Below, piece after piece: positions 8,598 through 16,694 of a DNA stretch of 19,546 nt. Location: positions 1-19,546 of the forward strand of contig JARJFC010000059.1 of NCBI GenBank assembly GCA_029310945.1, given 5' to 3'. The notes under the pieces are model-generated. The model ran no database searches. It worked only from the letters and a program-made list of their open reading frames with translations, and had not been told where the DNA came from. The position numbers and the translations under genes are program-made. The first letter of the stretch is position 1, and each line of letters begins with the position of its first letter. Source of the DNA: Leptospira sp. 96542. GTDB taxonomy: Bacteria; Spirochaetota; Leptospiria; Leptospirales; Leptospiraceae.

Positions 8598-10934
8598 TCA
8601 TTCGGGGATCCCTGTTTCAGCATTGATCTTGGCGAGAGAAGTGCGTGGGTATTTCCCAACAAAATAAAAATTTCCAGCGACATAGAGGTAATTGTTTTTG
8701 AAAACCATGGTCTCAATACCAGATCCAGAAACATGGGGATCCCAAGGATGTAGAGAAAGATCACTACGGTTGAGTGCCAAAAGATTGGTTCTGAGTGCCC
8801 CAGCATATTCAAAAAAAGATCCACCCAAAAAGACTTTGTCTTCGGATTCTGTCATTACTTTTGAAAAATTACCCAAAGTCCCAAAACCAGAACCATTTGG
8901 CAAACTGAGTGTGCTCAAATTTTCGGCATTGAACCCTCCAATTGCGATGTAGTTGTAGGGAGCGGCGAGATCAAATAGCCCACTCATTAAAACTCGACCG
9001 TCTGTCACAAAAACCGAATACGCACCACCCGAAAGTCCCAATGCTTGGCTGTGAATGATTTCAGGATCTCCATTGAACATATTCACACTCGTGAGGTAAT
9101 TGTTTGGTGAGGTAAAACTTCCCGCTACAAAGAAACGACCATTTGACTCAAAAACGTCTCTCACTTGGTTTGAGAAACCCGGTGCAAAATCGGCGTCATA
9201 AGCACCTGTTGCCAGATTGGATTTCCCTAAGTATTGGTTAGGCGAATTCAAAGAACTAGAATTAAAAATATAAAGATGATCTCCTATGATTTTTATCTTT
9301 CCTTCCGATCCAAAGTTAGGATTCCAATCGGTGAGCGTAAGATTTTCTAAAGAAAACGCAGCCGTAGTGTTTCTTAGGGAACTGGCAATGGTATTAAATC
9401 CGCCCACAACATACAGATTGTTTGCGTCAGAATCCAAAGAAACAACATAACTACTAGGGTTAGGGAACCAATTGATAGGAAGTCCTGTGTATGTATCAAA
9501 GGCGACCAAATTATTTCTTTCTTGTACATCCACAGCACCAAATGCACCACCAATAAAAATTGAACCGTTTTGCATCCGTAAGGCGACACCTGCTGGGTGG
9601 TAATTTTGGTTCATTGGTTTTGGATTAAAATTTGAGAGTGTATTTGTGGTTGTGTCCAAAATAAAAAATCCTGGTTTTACAGCGCCAAAAGCCGAATCAA
9701 AAAACCCAAAAACATACAACTCGTTGTCAATGGGTGAGATTTTGGATACAGTCGGAAAAGCTCCATCAATTCCAAAATCAGATTTTGTGATATTTCCAAC
9801 TAGATCCATTTCCACCAAACCTACGTAAGTAGGACCCAGAAACTCACCTGCAACATAAATCTTTTGATTTAAAATTTGCATATCATAGACTGTGGATGCA
9901 AAACTAGGAGTAAATTGAAAAGCAGAAGTCACTGTGTTATTTGTCGTGTCAATGGCAGCCAATTTATTTGGCCTATTTGTAATCCCATTGACTACATTGA
10001 ATACCCCGCCGATATAAAGTAGACCGTTTGAATACTCTAAAGCATACACAGCTCCATTTACATACGGGAAAGAAAGATATTGGTTTGGATTGTTTTTATG
10101 GATCTTAGCCAACCTTTCTTGCATAACCCCATTCACGTTGGTAAAGTCGCCTCCGATATAAATATGTTCACCATCTGTGGCCAGTTTTGTGATGACTGTA
10201 CCCGTGATTGTTGGTTCCCAAGATTCCAATATCCCCGAATCAGAATTCACTGCTGCCAAAGTGTTTCGGTATATGTCTACCGGAAAATTGGTAAAAGGAC
10301 CGTCTGCGGTTCGGAAATTACCAGCAATGTACAACCTGTTTTCTAAATACAAAATATCATAGATAACTGCCGTTACATCAAAACTAAGATTTGCATTAAA
10401 ATTTCGATCAAGCTTACAATTTGGTTTGATTTTTGCTACATTCACTCGTGGAAAACCCTGTACATGTGTAAAAATCCCTGCAATGTATAAATTTCCGCTT
10501 GTATCCATTGTGGCGGAATGCACGACTCCAAACCCAGAACTTTGGTTTGCATCATACAAATCCAATTGGGGACAGTGTGTCGAACCAATGGGTTTCGCTG
10601 TAATTGTGTCGAGAAATGCAGCGCCACCCGTTGGCAATGCTGCCGTATTGAAGCTTCCACCAGCAAACAAACGTTCGCCAATCAATTTAATAGAATTCAC
10701 TCCACCAGGATTTGCCGGCAAAGAACTCGTATCAAAAACCCCATAGGATAAATATTTATTACGAGGAAGATTCAAATAAGGAACACAACCTGGTGACTGA
10801 TCATCAAGTGCATTTTTGATCAAAAGCAGGTATAAAAAATTATTTGTGCGTGGATCACATCCATTTGTCAGTTCGGGAGGTTTACAAAAAAATAAAAAAA
10901 TGACGAGAGAAAAGAAAAGAGAGAAACGAAACAT
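8598..10934 (-). CDS. Large lipoprotein with 14 propeller-type repeats
   Basis: A 778-residue exported lipoprotein: signal core FSLVIFLFFC with Cys17 as lipidated residue. A linker (about 18-80) with CDPRTNNFLYLLLIKNAL resembles the N-termini of other leptospiral lipoproteins. From residue 89 on, a core of the type LYIAGNF recurs at 89, 149, 201, 258, 306, 359, 406, 459, 507, 554 (degenerate LYIFNSS), 601, 648, 701 and 750, spaced 47-60 residues and often followed by LAxID and WxP. This is the delta-60/DUF5122-type beta-propeller repeat. Fourteen units suggest two seven-bladed propellers, a common protein- or sugar-binding scaffold. No catalytic motif is seen. Start is ATG at 10934; the ligand is unknown. 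Confidence 0.85.
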   Translation of the reverse strand: MFRFSLFFSLVIFLFFCKPPELTNGCDPRTNNFLYLLLIKNALDDQSPGCVPYLNLPRNKYLSYGVFDTSSLPANPGGVNSIKLIGERLFAGGSFNTAALPTGGAAFLDTITAKPIGSTHCPQLDLYDANQSSGFGVVHSATMDTSGNLYIAGIFTHVQGFPRVNVAKIKPNCKLDRNFNANLSFDVTAVIYDILYLENRLYIAGNFRTADGPFTNFPVDIYRNTLAAVNSDSGILESWEPTITGTVITKLATDGEHIYIGGDFTNVNGVMQERLAKIHKNNPNQYLSFPYVNGAVYALEYSNGLLYIGGVFNVVNGITNRPNKLAAIDTTNNTVTSAFQFTPSFASTVYDMQILNQKIYVAGEFLGPTYVGLVEMDLVGNITKSDFGIDGAFPTVSKISPIDNELYVFGFFDSAFGAVKPGFFILDTTTNTLSNFNPKPMNQNYHPAGVALRMQNGSIFIGGAFGAVDVQERNNLVAFDTYTGLPINWFPNPSSYVVSLDSDANNLYVVGGFNTIASSLRNTTAAFSLENLTLTDWNPNFGSEGKIKIIGDHLYIFNSSSLNSPNQYLGKSNLATGAYDADFAPGFSNQVRDVFESNGRFFVAGSFTSPNNYLTSVNMFNGDPEIIHSQALGLSGGAYSVFVTDGRVLMSGLFDLAAPYNYIAIGGFNAENLSTLSLPNGSGFGTLGNFSKVMTESEDKVFLGGSFFEYAGALRTNLLALNRSDLSLHPWDPHVSGSGIETMVFKNNYLYVAGNFYFVGKYPRTSLAKINAETGIPE

Positions 10935-11050
10935 GGAACCATCTTTCTAACAGAAGCAATCGCAGCCAGAAAATAAAGTACCATGTTTCCTATCTAGTTT
11001 AGTACATCCGCTTAATTTTTTAGCGGTATCCACTATGAATCAAACGAGTA

Positions 11051-11428
11051 TTATTTTACATCAAACAACGGTTTGTAGATATTTCTGTTGTAATAAGCGA
11101 CGAACCCGCTTGCGACTACGAGAAAAATTGCAATGGGTAAACCTTCTGGAGCTAAAAACACATGGACAAAGAAAATATTGATAACAACAGGTGCTATGAC
11201 AATGGAGGCCAAGGGAACCAAACGACCCACAATGAAAGCAATCCCACAAACAAATTCAGTCCCTTTGAGTAAGGTCATAAAATAGCCAGATGCCGTGAGC
11301 CCCTCGTTGAATTCTTTCATATTTCCAGTCAATTCGGGTGTAGGAATCAATTGGAAAAAATAAGCAGCGGACGAAAAAACAAATAAGGCACCCATAAGTA
11401 CCCGAACGATTGTATACGCAATTTTCAT
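11051..11428 (-). CDS. DoxX-like four-helix membrane protein
   Basis: A 125-residue inner-membrane protein with helices near 5-27, 48-68, 70-91 and 97-114, matching the size and layout of the DoxX/DoxD-like family (opening VRVLMGALFVFSSA, then GTEFVCGIAFIVGRLVPLA). The reading frame extends 13 codons upstream, but the start at 11428 is chosen because AGGAGG ends four bases before it. Family members are linked to thiosulfate or quinone-related redox chemistry in a few species, but most are uncharacterised. It lies 94 bases after the sigma-54 activator on the same strand; I found no -24/-12 element in that gap. Confidence 0.78.
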   Translation of the reverse strand: MKIAYTIVRVLMGALFVFSSAAYFFQLIPTPELTGNMKEFNEGLTASGYFMTLLKGTEFVCGIAFIVGRLVPLASIVIAPVVINIFFVHVFLAPEGLPIAIFLVVASGFVAYYNRNIYKPLFDVK

Positions 11429-11522
11429 AAATCCTCCTAAGGGATTCTGTGGGTAAAGGTCTATCATAGATGGCCTTAAGCTTCAATGATTTTTGCAAAA
11501 TCCCTTGGGTGAGATGTAAAAA

Positions 11523-14018
11523 TTATTGTTTGAGTCTATATTCTAAACTGGATCTGCGGATACCCAGAATTTTTGCGGCGTGGGACTTATTGCCCTTGGT
11601 TTTTTGTAAGGCAGATTGAATGACCTTTAAGGCATAGGCGTCCATAATTTCGTGGAAGTTACCTTCTATTTCTGTTGGGAAATCGTTTCGTTTGAATCCT
11701 TTTTTTGTTTGGGACTTTTGGGATTCCTTTGCCAATACAGGAAAGTCTTCGATATTCAATTCATCTCCTTTTGTTGTACTCAATGCCCGTAGTAAACTAT
11801 TTTCCAATTCGCGGGTATTGCCAGGCCAAGAATAATTTAAAAAGGCAGTTTTTACAGCTGGAGGGATACTTTGGATTTTGGTATTCATTTCCTTCGTAAA
11901 GGAAGTTAGTAAAAAATCGGCAAGGGGAGTGATGTCTTCCTTTCTTTGCCGTAGAGGAAGGAGATCAATCCGAAACACATTGATACGGTAGTATAAGTCT
12001 TCTCGGAACTCGCCACTGAGGATGAGTTCTTCCAAATTTCGGTTGGTGGCAAAAATAAACCTACATTCTGCTTTTAAAATTTTTGACGAACCAATGGGAG
12101 AATACTGCCTCTCTTGCAAAAGGCGAAGCATCTTGGCCTGCATCGCCAGTGGCATCTCCCCAATTTCATCAAAAAACAACGTTCCTTTTCCTGCTTTTTC
12201 CACAGCGCCGGCTCTTTCATTTTTTGCGTCCGTAAAGGCACCCTTCACATGACCAAAGACTTCGTCTTCCCAAAGATTGGCAGGGAGTGCCGCACAATTG
12301 AGTGGAACGAATGGTTCACTAGGCCTTGATTTTTCATGCACCAAATTAGCGAAAAGTTCTTTCCCCGTTCCTGTTTCGCCATGGATGAAAACAGGACGGG
12401 TAAGGGGGGCTATCCTTTCAATGTGTTCGATTGTTTCCTCCATTGCTCGGCTTCGGTAAACAAGCGTTTTATTTGCAACCGTTTGGAAAATAACTTCTCT
12501 TTCTATTTGGATTGTTTTTAAATCCCGAAGTTCAGCCTCTGCTTGGTTTTTCAGAAAATGAATCCTTGCATGGTCATTTAAATTCCGGATGAGAGCCGCA
12601 AAAGGAATCCGTAATCGTTCCAAAAGATCCACTTCATTTTCAAAAAAAGGTCGTTTGGATTTTTTATCACCCAAAAATAAATACCCGCAAATTTGATTTT
12701 GTAATACCAGTGCCATGACCACTCGGTAACCCAAAGATACAACTTTAGGTCTGTAACCTACGGTTCGCCGAACCAGCCGAAAGTAATTTGAGGTAAAACT
12801 GGTTTTTTCACGAAATGGAATGGACGCATCTTCATCTAACAAAAAAAGTCGATCACTCTCTTTGACAAGTTCGAGTGGTAATTTTCTATCACGACTGAAA
12901 CGACTAAAAACCAACCGAGAAGCGATCTCTTTGATTTCAGATGGGTTATCCCCAAAATCATGTAAAATCAATTTATCTTCATGGTCTACAACAGCAGCAA
13001 GTATTTTTGATAAACCTAAATTTGAATATATCGGTTTTAACAAATCTTCCAACATTTCCTTTAGTGAGCCATACGAACCAGAAGATTGTTTTAAAAATAC
13101 TTGGACAACAGCTTCTTCCACATTTGTTTTGGATTGAAAAATCAAATTCTCAATTTTTGGATGTAAGATACTTCCATACAAAATTCCAGCCGAAAATAGA
13201 AGTGAAAAAACAATTAAATTTTTATAAGACAAAGTATTTTGATTCTGAAATGAATCCACATAACTGATTAAAATATAAACCAAAACAGAAATGATAATTC
13301 CAAAAACCAACCTCATGCCAATTTGCATCATTGCCTCACGTAAGTTGAGAAGCGGATGGAATTGGATGGCGTAAACGATAAGTGCAATCCCCAGGACGGA
13401 AGTTGCAGGTCCTAAAAAGAAAAATTCCCATGAACCGAAAGCAGGAAGAACAACAGAAAAAAACACAGCAATTGTTAGGTGAAAAATTACAGACAATAAC
13501 AAACGTAAAATTCGATTTTTTTTTCTAGGGTCATTGGTATTTTTGTATTTCCAGATTTGAATGAAGATCCCAGATACGATTGTGAAAACAATCCAACCGC
13601 TTGTTGCATAGAAAAAAGGTCCAATCACACCAACCCCACCTCTGTTTTTGATCCATAAATCGGAATACGTAAGTGGAATTAGGGAAAGGGAAACCAATCC
13701 AAAAAATAAAATTCGATACCGAGACACGGAAGTTTGTGAACCTTCTGGAAAATACTCACAAAAGATATACATCGAAAGTCCCACACAGAGTACGGAAATA
13801 CCCGCAAAGGAAGCCACCAGATAGGACGGTTCATAGTATTTGGAAAGGTAATACGAAAGGGTATGGAAAAAATACCAGGCAAAAAGGGAAACCACAAGAC
13901 ATAGGAATGATTTACCAACTTTGCCTAAATCATCTTTTAAAAATGTAACAACTGTAACAACAACAAGACAGGTAAGGATGATGAATGCGACGAAGATCCG
14001 AACCTGGTCAAGTCCCAT
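11523..14018 (-). CDS. Membrane-bound sigma-54 activator (7TM-like sensor, GAF-like, AAA+, Fis HTH)
   Basis: An 831-residue enhancer-binding protein. Hydrophobic helices lie near 7-27, 36-58, 66-88, 101-119, 131-156, 170-192, 197-220, 236-255 and 265-284: seven plus two. Residues 310-480 look like a GAF domain; 484-512 is a charged helical linker. The AAA+ domain has Walker A GETGTGKE (547-554), the sigma-54-contacting loop GAFTDA (593-598, fully intact), Walker B GTLFFDE (612-618), ATNR (657-660), FREDLYYR (671-678) and WPGNTREL (731-738). The Fis-type HTH is at 806-830 (NKSHAAKILGI..SLEYRL). No phosphorylation receiver is present, so signals probably enter through the membrane or GAF part. 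Six bases follow the upstream gene's stop; start is ATG 14018. Confidence 0.93.
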   Translation of the reverse strand: MGLDQVRIFVAFIILTCLVVVTVVTFLKDDLGKVGKSFLCLVVSLFAWYFFHTLSYYLSKYYEPSYLVASFAGISVLCVGLSMYIFCEYFPEGSQTSVSRYRILFFGLVSLSLIPLTYSDLWIKNRGGVGVIGPFFYATSGWIVFTIVSGIFIQIWKYKNTNDPRKKNRILRLLLSVIFHLTIAVFFSVVLPAFGSWEFFFLGPATSVLGIALIVYAIQFHPLLNLREAMMQIGMRLVFGIIISVLVYILISYVDSFQNQNTLSYKNLIVFSLLFSAGILYGSILHPKIENLIFQSKTNVEEAVVQVFLKQSSGSYGSLKEMLEDLLKPIYSNLGLSKILAAVVDHEDKLILHDFGDNPSEIKEIASRLVFSRFSRDRKLPLELVKESDRLFLLDEDASIPFREKTSFTSNYFRLVRRTVGYRPKVVSLGYRVVMALVLQNQICGYLFLGDKKSKRPFFENEVDLLERLRIPFAALIRNLNDHARIHFLKNQAEAELRDLKTIQIEREVIFQTVANKTLVYRSRAMEETIEHIERIAPLTRPVFIHGETGTGKELFANLVHEKSRPSEPFVPLNCAALPANLWEDEVFGHVKGAFTDAKNERAGAVEKAGKGTLFFDEIGEMPLAMQAKMLRLLQERQYSPIGSSKILKAECRFIFATNRNLEELILSGEFREDLYYRINVFRIDLLPLRQRKEDITPLADFLLTSFTKEMNTKIQSIPPAVKTAFLNYSWPGNTRELENSLLRALSTTKGDELNIEDFPVLAKESQKSQTKKGFKRNDFPTEIEGNFHEIMDAYALKVIQSALQKTKGNKSHAAKILGIRRSSLEYRLKQ

Positions 14019-14024
14019 ACAAAA

Positions 14025-15332
14025 TTATTTGTCACCAAGGATGGTATCGGCAGAAGCACCGTGGGCTTTTTCCCAATCGGCAGCATACTCCTGCAAAACT
14101 CGCAATCGTTCTTGTTTATCAGCTCCCTGGTATTCGAGGGGAGAAAATTGAACCACATCATACCGGTTGATTGTGGTATAGGGTTCGTCTGGGAGAGGGA
14201 TCCATTCTTGCAAAGGTTCATGGGTCACTGGAATTTCTTGGCCTTTGATTAACATTTCATTCAGTTTCCTTGGGTCATATGGTAGATTCATACGGTGTCC
14301 TCGTAAATTTCGCAAAATAAACCTACCTTCTTCAAACCCTCGGTCATGAAAGATTGCCCCAAAGAAGGGCAAATCCACTCGCTGGGAAGTACCTTTTTCC
14401 ATGTACTTCCGCAAATATACCCAATGGTAAGGAGTTCCTGTTTCTTTGTCAAAAAGGTTTGCTTCAAAGATATACTGTCCTGGTTTGTAAATATCAACTT
14501 CCGCCCCAATGTAGAGAGATCCATTCTCTAAAAATTCGCGGTAATTGCCTGTGAATTTTGCAGGGATGGTTGGAGTGGAATTGAAGGTAAAACTCGCTTC
14601 CGTTTCTTTTAGTTTGATACTCGGTGCATCAAACCGAACTTTCATCGTAAGCTCCCCCCAATGCAGTTTTTCACCCTTCCTTGGAACCCAAGAAAAAGTA
14701 TAAACACCATCATTGGCTTCATTATCGTAAGAAGCACCCGAATCGTTATAATCGGCAACACCAACTGGTTTTTCTCCAAAAACCAAGTCCGATTGGATTT
14801 CGGCAGAAAGGATCCGTGCCCGCACGGGTTCATCCGTTTTGGCATCAAAAACTTGTAACCAGGCAATTGCTGGTTTATCTTCGGTCACCATATACAAACT
14901 GCTGTACCACGAAAAATAACCCTGGATTTCACCATCCGAATCAGGTTTAAAAATAGGAACCTTTTCATCGGCGATTTTGAAAGGATCCAAAAGGTCTGCC
15001 ATTTTTTTTGTGAGTGGCCTTGAGTCAGATGGGTAACGGTATTCCAATTGGTATTCCATAAATAGAACCTTAGGGGTGGCCACCTCTGATCTTTGTAAAA
15101 TTCGTTCGGTTTCCAAAAAATCAGGACGCCAAATTTTGGATCCGTCCCAATTTGTTTCAGATGATTGGTTGGATACAGCTTTCGCTCGTAAAAATTTTTC
15201 TTCTTCCAACTGAACCGCCAAATGGTCTTTTTTATCTTTGCCCCAAAAAGCCAAAATTCCGAATAGAATGACCACGTTTGCGAAAAAACTCATTCCGATC
15301 AGGAATTTTTTATTAGAAAAATAGGCTCTCAT
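14025..15332 (-). CDS. Membrane-anchored beta-rich protein, co-encoded with the sigma-54 activator
   Basis: A 435-residue protein of unknown function. An uncleaved signal anchor (about 10-30, LIGMSFFANVVILFGILAF) puts the rest outside the cytoplasm. Two sandwich-like parts follow. One near 130-250 contains VADYNDSGASYDNEANDGVY (192-211), the acidic loop ending NDGVY that is typical of bacterial Ig-like 'choice-of-anchor X' domains. The second, about 255-345, holds SLYIGAEVDIYKPGQYIFEA. A helical tail ends the protein. Start ATG 15332 has an excellent ribosome site, AAGGAG, six bases upstream. The activator gene starts six bases after its stop, so it may supply an envelope signal to it; that is inference. 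Confidence 0.7.
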   Translation of the reverse strand: MRAYFSNKKFLIGMSFFANVVILFGILAFWGKDKKDHLAVQLEEEKFLRAKAVSNQSSETNWDGSKIWRPDFLETERILQRSEVATPKVLFMEYQLEYRYPSDSRPLTKKMADLLDPFKIADEKVPIFKPDSDGEIQGYFSWYSSLYMVTEDKPAIAWLQVFDAKTDEPVRARILSAEIQSDLVFGEKPVGVADYNDSGASYDNEANDGVYTFSWVPRKGEKLHWGELTMKVRFDAPSIKLKETEASFTFNSTPTIPAKFTGNYREFLENGSLYIGAEVDIYKPGQYIFEANLFDKETGTPYHWVYLRKYMEKGTSQRVDLPFFGAIFHDRGFEEGRFILRNLRGHRMNLPYDPRKLNEMLIKGQEIPVTHEPLQEWIPLPDEPYTTINRYDVVQFSPLEYQGADKQERLRVLQEYAADWEKAHGASADTILGDK

Positions 15333-15405
15333 ACGATCTCCTTTTTATGGATACAAAACCAACCGAATGTAGTTTGTAAAAATTTCATCGATTAACGAAT
15401 CAAAT

Positions 15406-15436
15406 AAAAAAAGAGCGAAAGATATTTCCTTCGCTC
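15406..15436 (-). terminator. Rho-independent terminator of the secreted hydrolase gene
   Basis: On the minus strand GAGCGAA and TTCGCTC (15430-15436 and 15413-15419) form a 7-base-pair stem around a ten-base loop, followed by seven T. It isolates the hydrolase transcript from the next operon. Confidence 0.8.
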
Positions 15437-15463
15437 CAAAATAAAATTCTTCAGAGTTATATT

Positions 15464-15480
15464 TATAGATAAAATCTATA
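15464..15480. repeat. Short perfect hairpin over the hydrolase stop codon
   Basis: TATAGAT, loop AAA, ATCTATA. The stem covers the TAG stop at 15476-15478. It is entirely AT-rich and may be chance; it could mark the mRNA end before the terminator. Confidence 0.3.
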
Positions 15481-16360
15481 GATACCCAAGCAAACGATCC
15501 AAAGCGTCTCTGGCAACCGGCTGCATAGCACTATGGTCAGCATTGTATGCTCCTGAACCTTTGCTTGTGTTACAAGTAACTGCACCTTTCGAATTGCAAT
15601 ATGACACATGTTTTGTGTATTTCGCATTTTTTCCGTCGGCACAATTTGTCATAGAACCATGAGAGGAATACCCGCAAGCACCAGAAAAGTTTACCAATTT
15701 ATCGTCTTCGCCTTTGATGGCAGTGGCTGCTGGTTGTGCGGATTTATAACCAGCAAGACTATGGATGGTAACCTTGGATGTGTTGTGGTTGAAACTCCTT
15801 GCGGTTCCTGTTTTTAAAGCCTTTGTCATGTTATTTGGTTCACCGGCGACGGCCCAACCAAGTAATTTCAAAAGAGGGCTTATCAGAGTGGCTGTTGTTC
15901 CAATATCGGCGACTGATGAACCACCAGCAGCACTTGCACCAGCGACAACATAGAGTAGGTTGGCTGGTGTACCCTTCGTTGCCAAATAATATTCAGTCGC
16001 ATAACAGCCTGCGCTGTGACAGATGATGACACATTTGTTTGAACCTGTACAGAAGGAACTGATAGCACTTGCAAGTTTCGTTTGAGCTCGCGTTGTTCCT
16101 GTTGTGCGTGGGTCTTGTGTGGAATCATAATTGACAAAACGGCTTGCTCCCCATGCGGTGGACCGTCTTTTATGAGCCGCACCATAAGAATCAGAATTCC
16201 CCCAGCGAGAACTCGTCGTGTTTGACAATCCACTGGAATCTGGCCCCTTTCCATGTACATAAATCACATAATTTGCGGCAAATGCCTCACTCGTTACTAG
16301 GGTAAAGAGGATTGCCACTGACAATCCCCCGACCCTTATTTGGTTCCATAGACTTTTCAT
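15476..16360 (-). CDS. Secreted alpha/beta hydrolase (lipase/esterase-like)
   Basis: A 294-residue exported enzyme. Signal peptide 1-28 (core VGGLSVAILFTLV, cleavage after EAFA). The mature protein opens with a strand and an oxyanion-type YVIYVHGKG (31-39). The nucleophile elbow is CHSAG (114-118), with Ser116; the first Gly of the usual GxSxG is Cys here. Candidate partners are Asp219/Asp220 and His276 (YNADHSAM). Eight cysteines in the mature part could form disulfides, as expected for a secreted enzyme. The frame runs 19 codons further upstream to 16417, but the start at 16360 is chosen because GGAAGG lies just before it and because a sigma-54 element lies inside the extension. The substrate is unknown. 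Confidence 0.8.
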   Translation of the reverse strand: MKSLWNQIRVGGLSVAILFTLVTSEAFAANYVIYVHGKGPDSSGLSNTTSSRWGNSDSYGAAHKRRSTAWGASRFVNYDSTQDPRTTGTTRAQTKLASAISSFCTGSNKCVIICHSAGCYATEYYLATKGTPANLLYVVAGASAAGGSSVADIGTTATLISPLLKLLGWAVAGEPNNMTKALKTGTARSFNHNTSKVTIHSLAGYKSAQPAATAIKGEDDKLVNFSGACGYSSHGSMTNCADGKNAKYTKHVSYCNSKGAVTCNTSKGSGAYNADHSAMQPVARDALDRLLGYL

Positions 16361-16370
16361 ACTTCCTTCC
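16361..16370 (-). promoter_or_regulatory. Ribosome site that fixes the hydrolase start
   Basis: GGAAGGAAGT directly before the ATG at 16360. The longer alternative start at 16417 lacks a comparable site. Confidence 0.65.
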
Positions 16371-16400
16371 TCTTTTTTCAGATTTCTGCCAAAACCAGGA

Positions 16401-16416
16401 TGCAAAAGCCGTACCA
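16401..16416 (-). promoter_or_regulatory. Sigma-54 (-24/-12) promoter for the secreted hydrolase
   Basis: On the minus strand TGGTACGGCTTTTGCA matches the sigma-54 consensus TGGCACG-N4-TTGCW at every defined position except one (T for C). GG and GC are separated by exactly ten bases. The predicted transcript start is near 16390, giving a 30-base leader that contains the ribosome site for the start at 16360. Confidence 0.68.
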
Positions 16417-16481
16417 ATGACCCAATTGGCTCATTTTTGCCATATTTAAGCGATTAAACGTTGTTCAGACCAAAAGTAAGT

Positions 16482-16527
16482 GCCGAATTTTCGGTCAAAG
16501 CCGAATTTTGAGGTGCCGAATTTTCTG
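16482..16527. repeat. Three direct repeats of CCGAATTTT, candidate activator sites
   Basis: GCCGAATTTT occurs at 16482, 16500 and 16515. Extended to 12 bases each is a dyad of the type CCGAA-TT-TTCGG: perfect at 16483-16494 (TTCGG), weaker at 16501-16512 (TTGAG) and near-perfect at 16516-16527 (TTCTG). They lie 92-137 bases upstream of the predicted minus-strand transcript start, the usual range for sigma-54 enhancer sites. Which protein binds them is inference. Confidence 0.55.
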
Positions 16528-16666
16528 CATTTAGTGGTTTTTGCTGATAATTTATCTCAACCAAGAAAGGCAGATATTCATTGGAATTGCCAAGTAACAT
16601 GGATATAACGAGAGAATTTGGAATCAATAGGAAGGAATCCAAACTCTGATTTTGATACCGAACAGA

Positions 16667-16682
16667 AGGTACGGTTCTTGCT
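16667..16682 (+). promoter_or_regulatory. Sigma-54 (-24/-12) promoter for the SGNH lipoprotein
   Basis: AGGTACGGTTCTTGCT has GG and GC ten bases apart and matches TGGCACG-N4-TTGCW except at two positions (A for T, T for C). Twelve of 16 bases equal the opposite element at 16401-16416. The predicted transcript start is near 16693, two bases before the ATG. Confidence 0.55.
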
Positions 16683-16694
16683 CAATCCATATTT

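Larger units (their letters stand above)
16361..16694. other. Divergent regulatory region between two exported hydrolase genes
   Basis: These 334 bases hold no convincing gene. A 62-codon frame on the minus strand (16454-16642) starts with TTG and has no ribosome site. The region carries two outward-facing -24/-12 elements and three copies of CCGAATTTT, listed separately. Confidence 0.7.

Noticed and set aside
8594..8605. CCGA-TCAT-TCGG between the two convergent stops
   Set aside because: Four-pair stem without T run, too weak for a terminator.
11008..11026. CCGCT / AGCGG hairpin with nine-base AT loop after the DoxX gene
   Set aside because: Five-pair stem only and no T run on the minus strand, so not called a terminator.
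16433..16448. Minus-strand ATGGCAAAAATGAGCC resembling a -24/-12 element
   Set aside because: GG and GC are nine bases apart instead of ten, and no TTGC is present.
16454..16642. Open frame of 62 codons on the minus strand with NSA repeats
   Set aside because: It starts with TTG, has no ribosome site and its repetition simply reflects the CCGAATTTT direct repeats. The regulatory reading explains the sequence better, though the in-phase spacing leaves some doubt.
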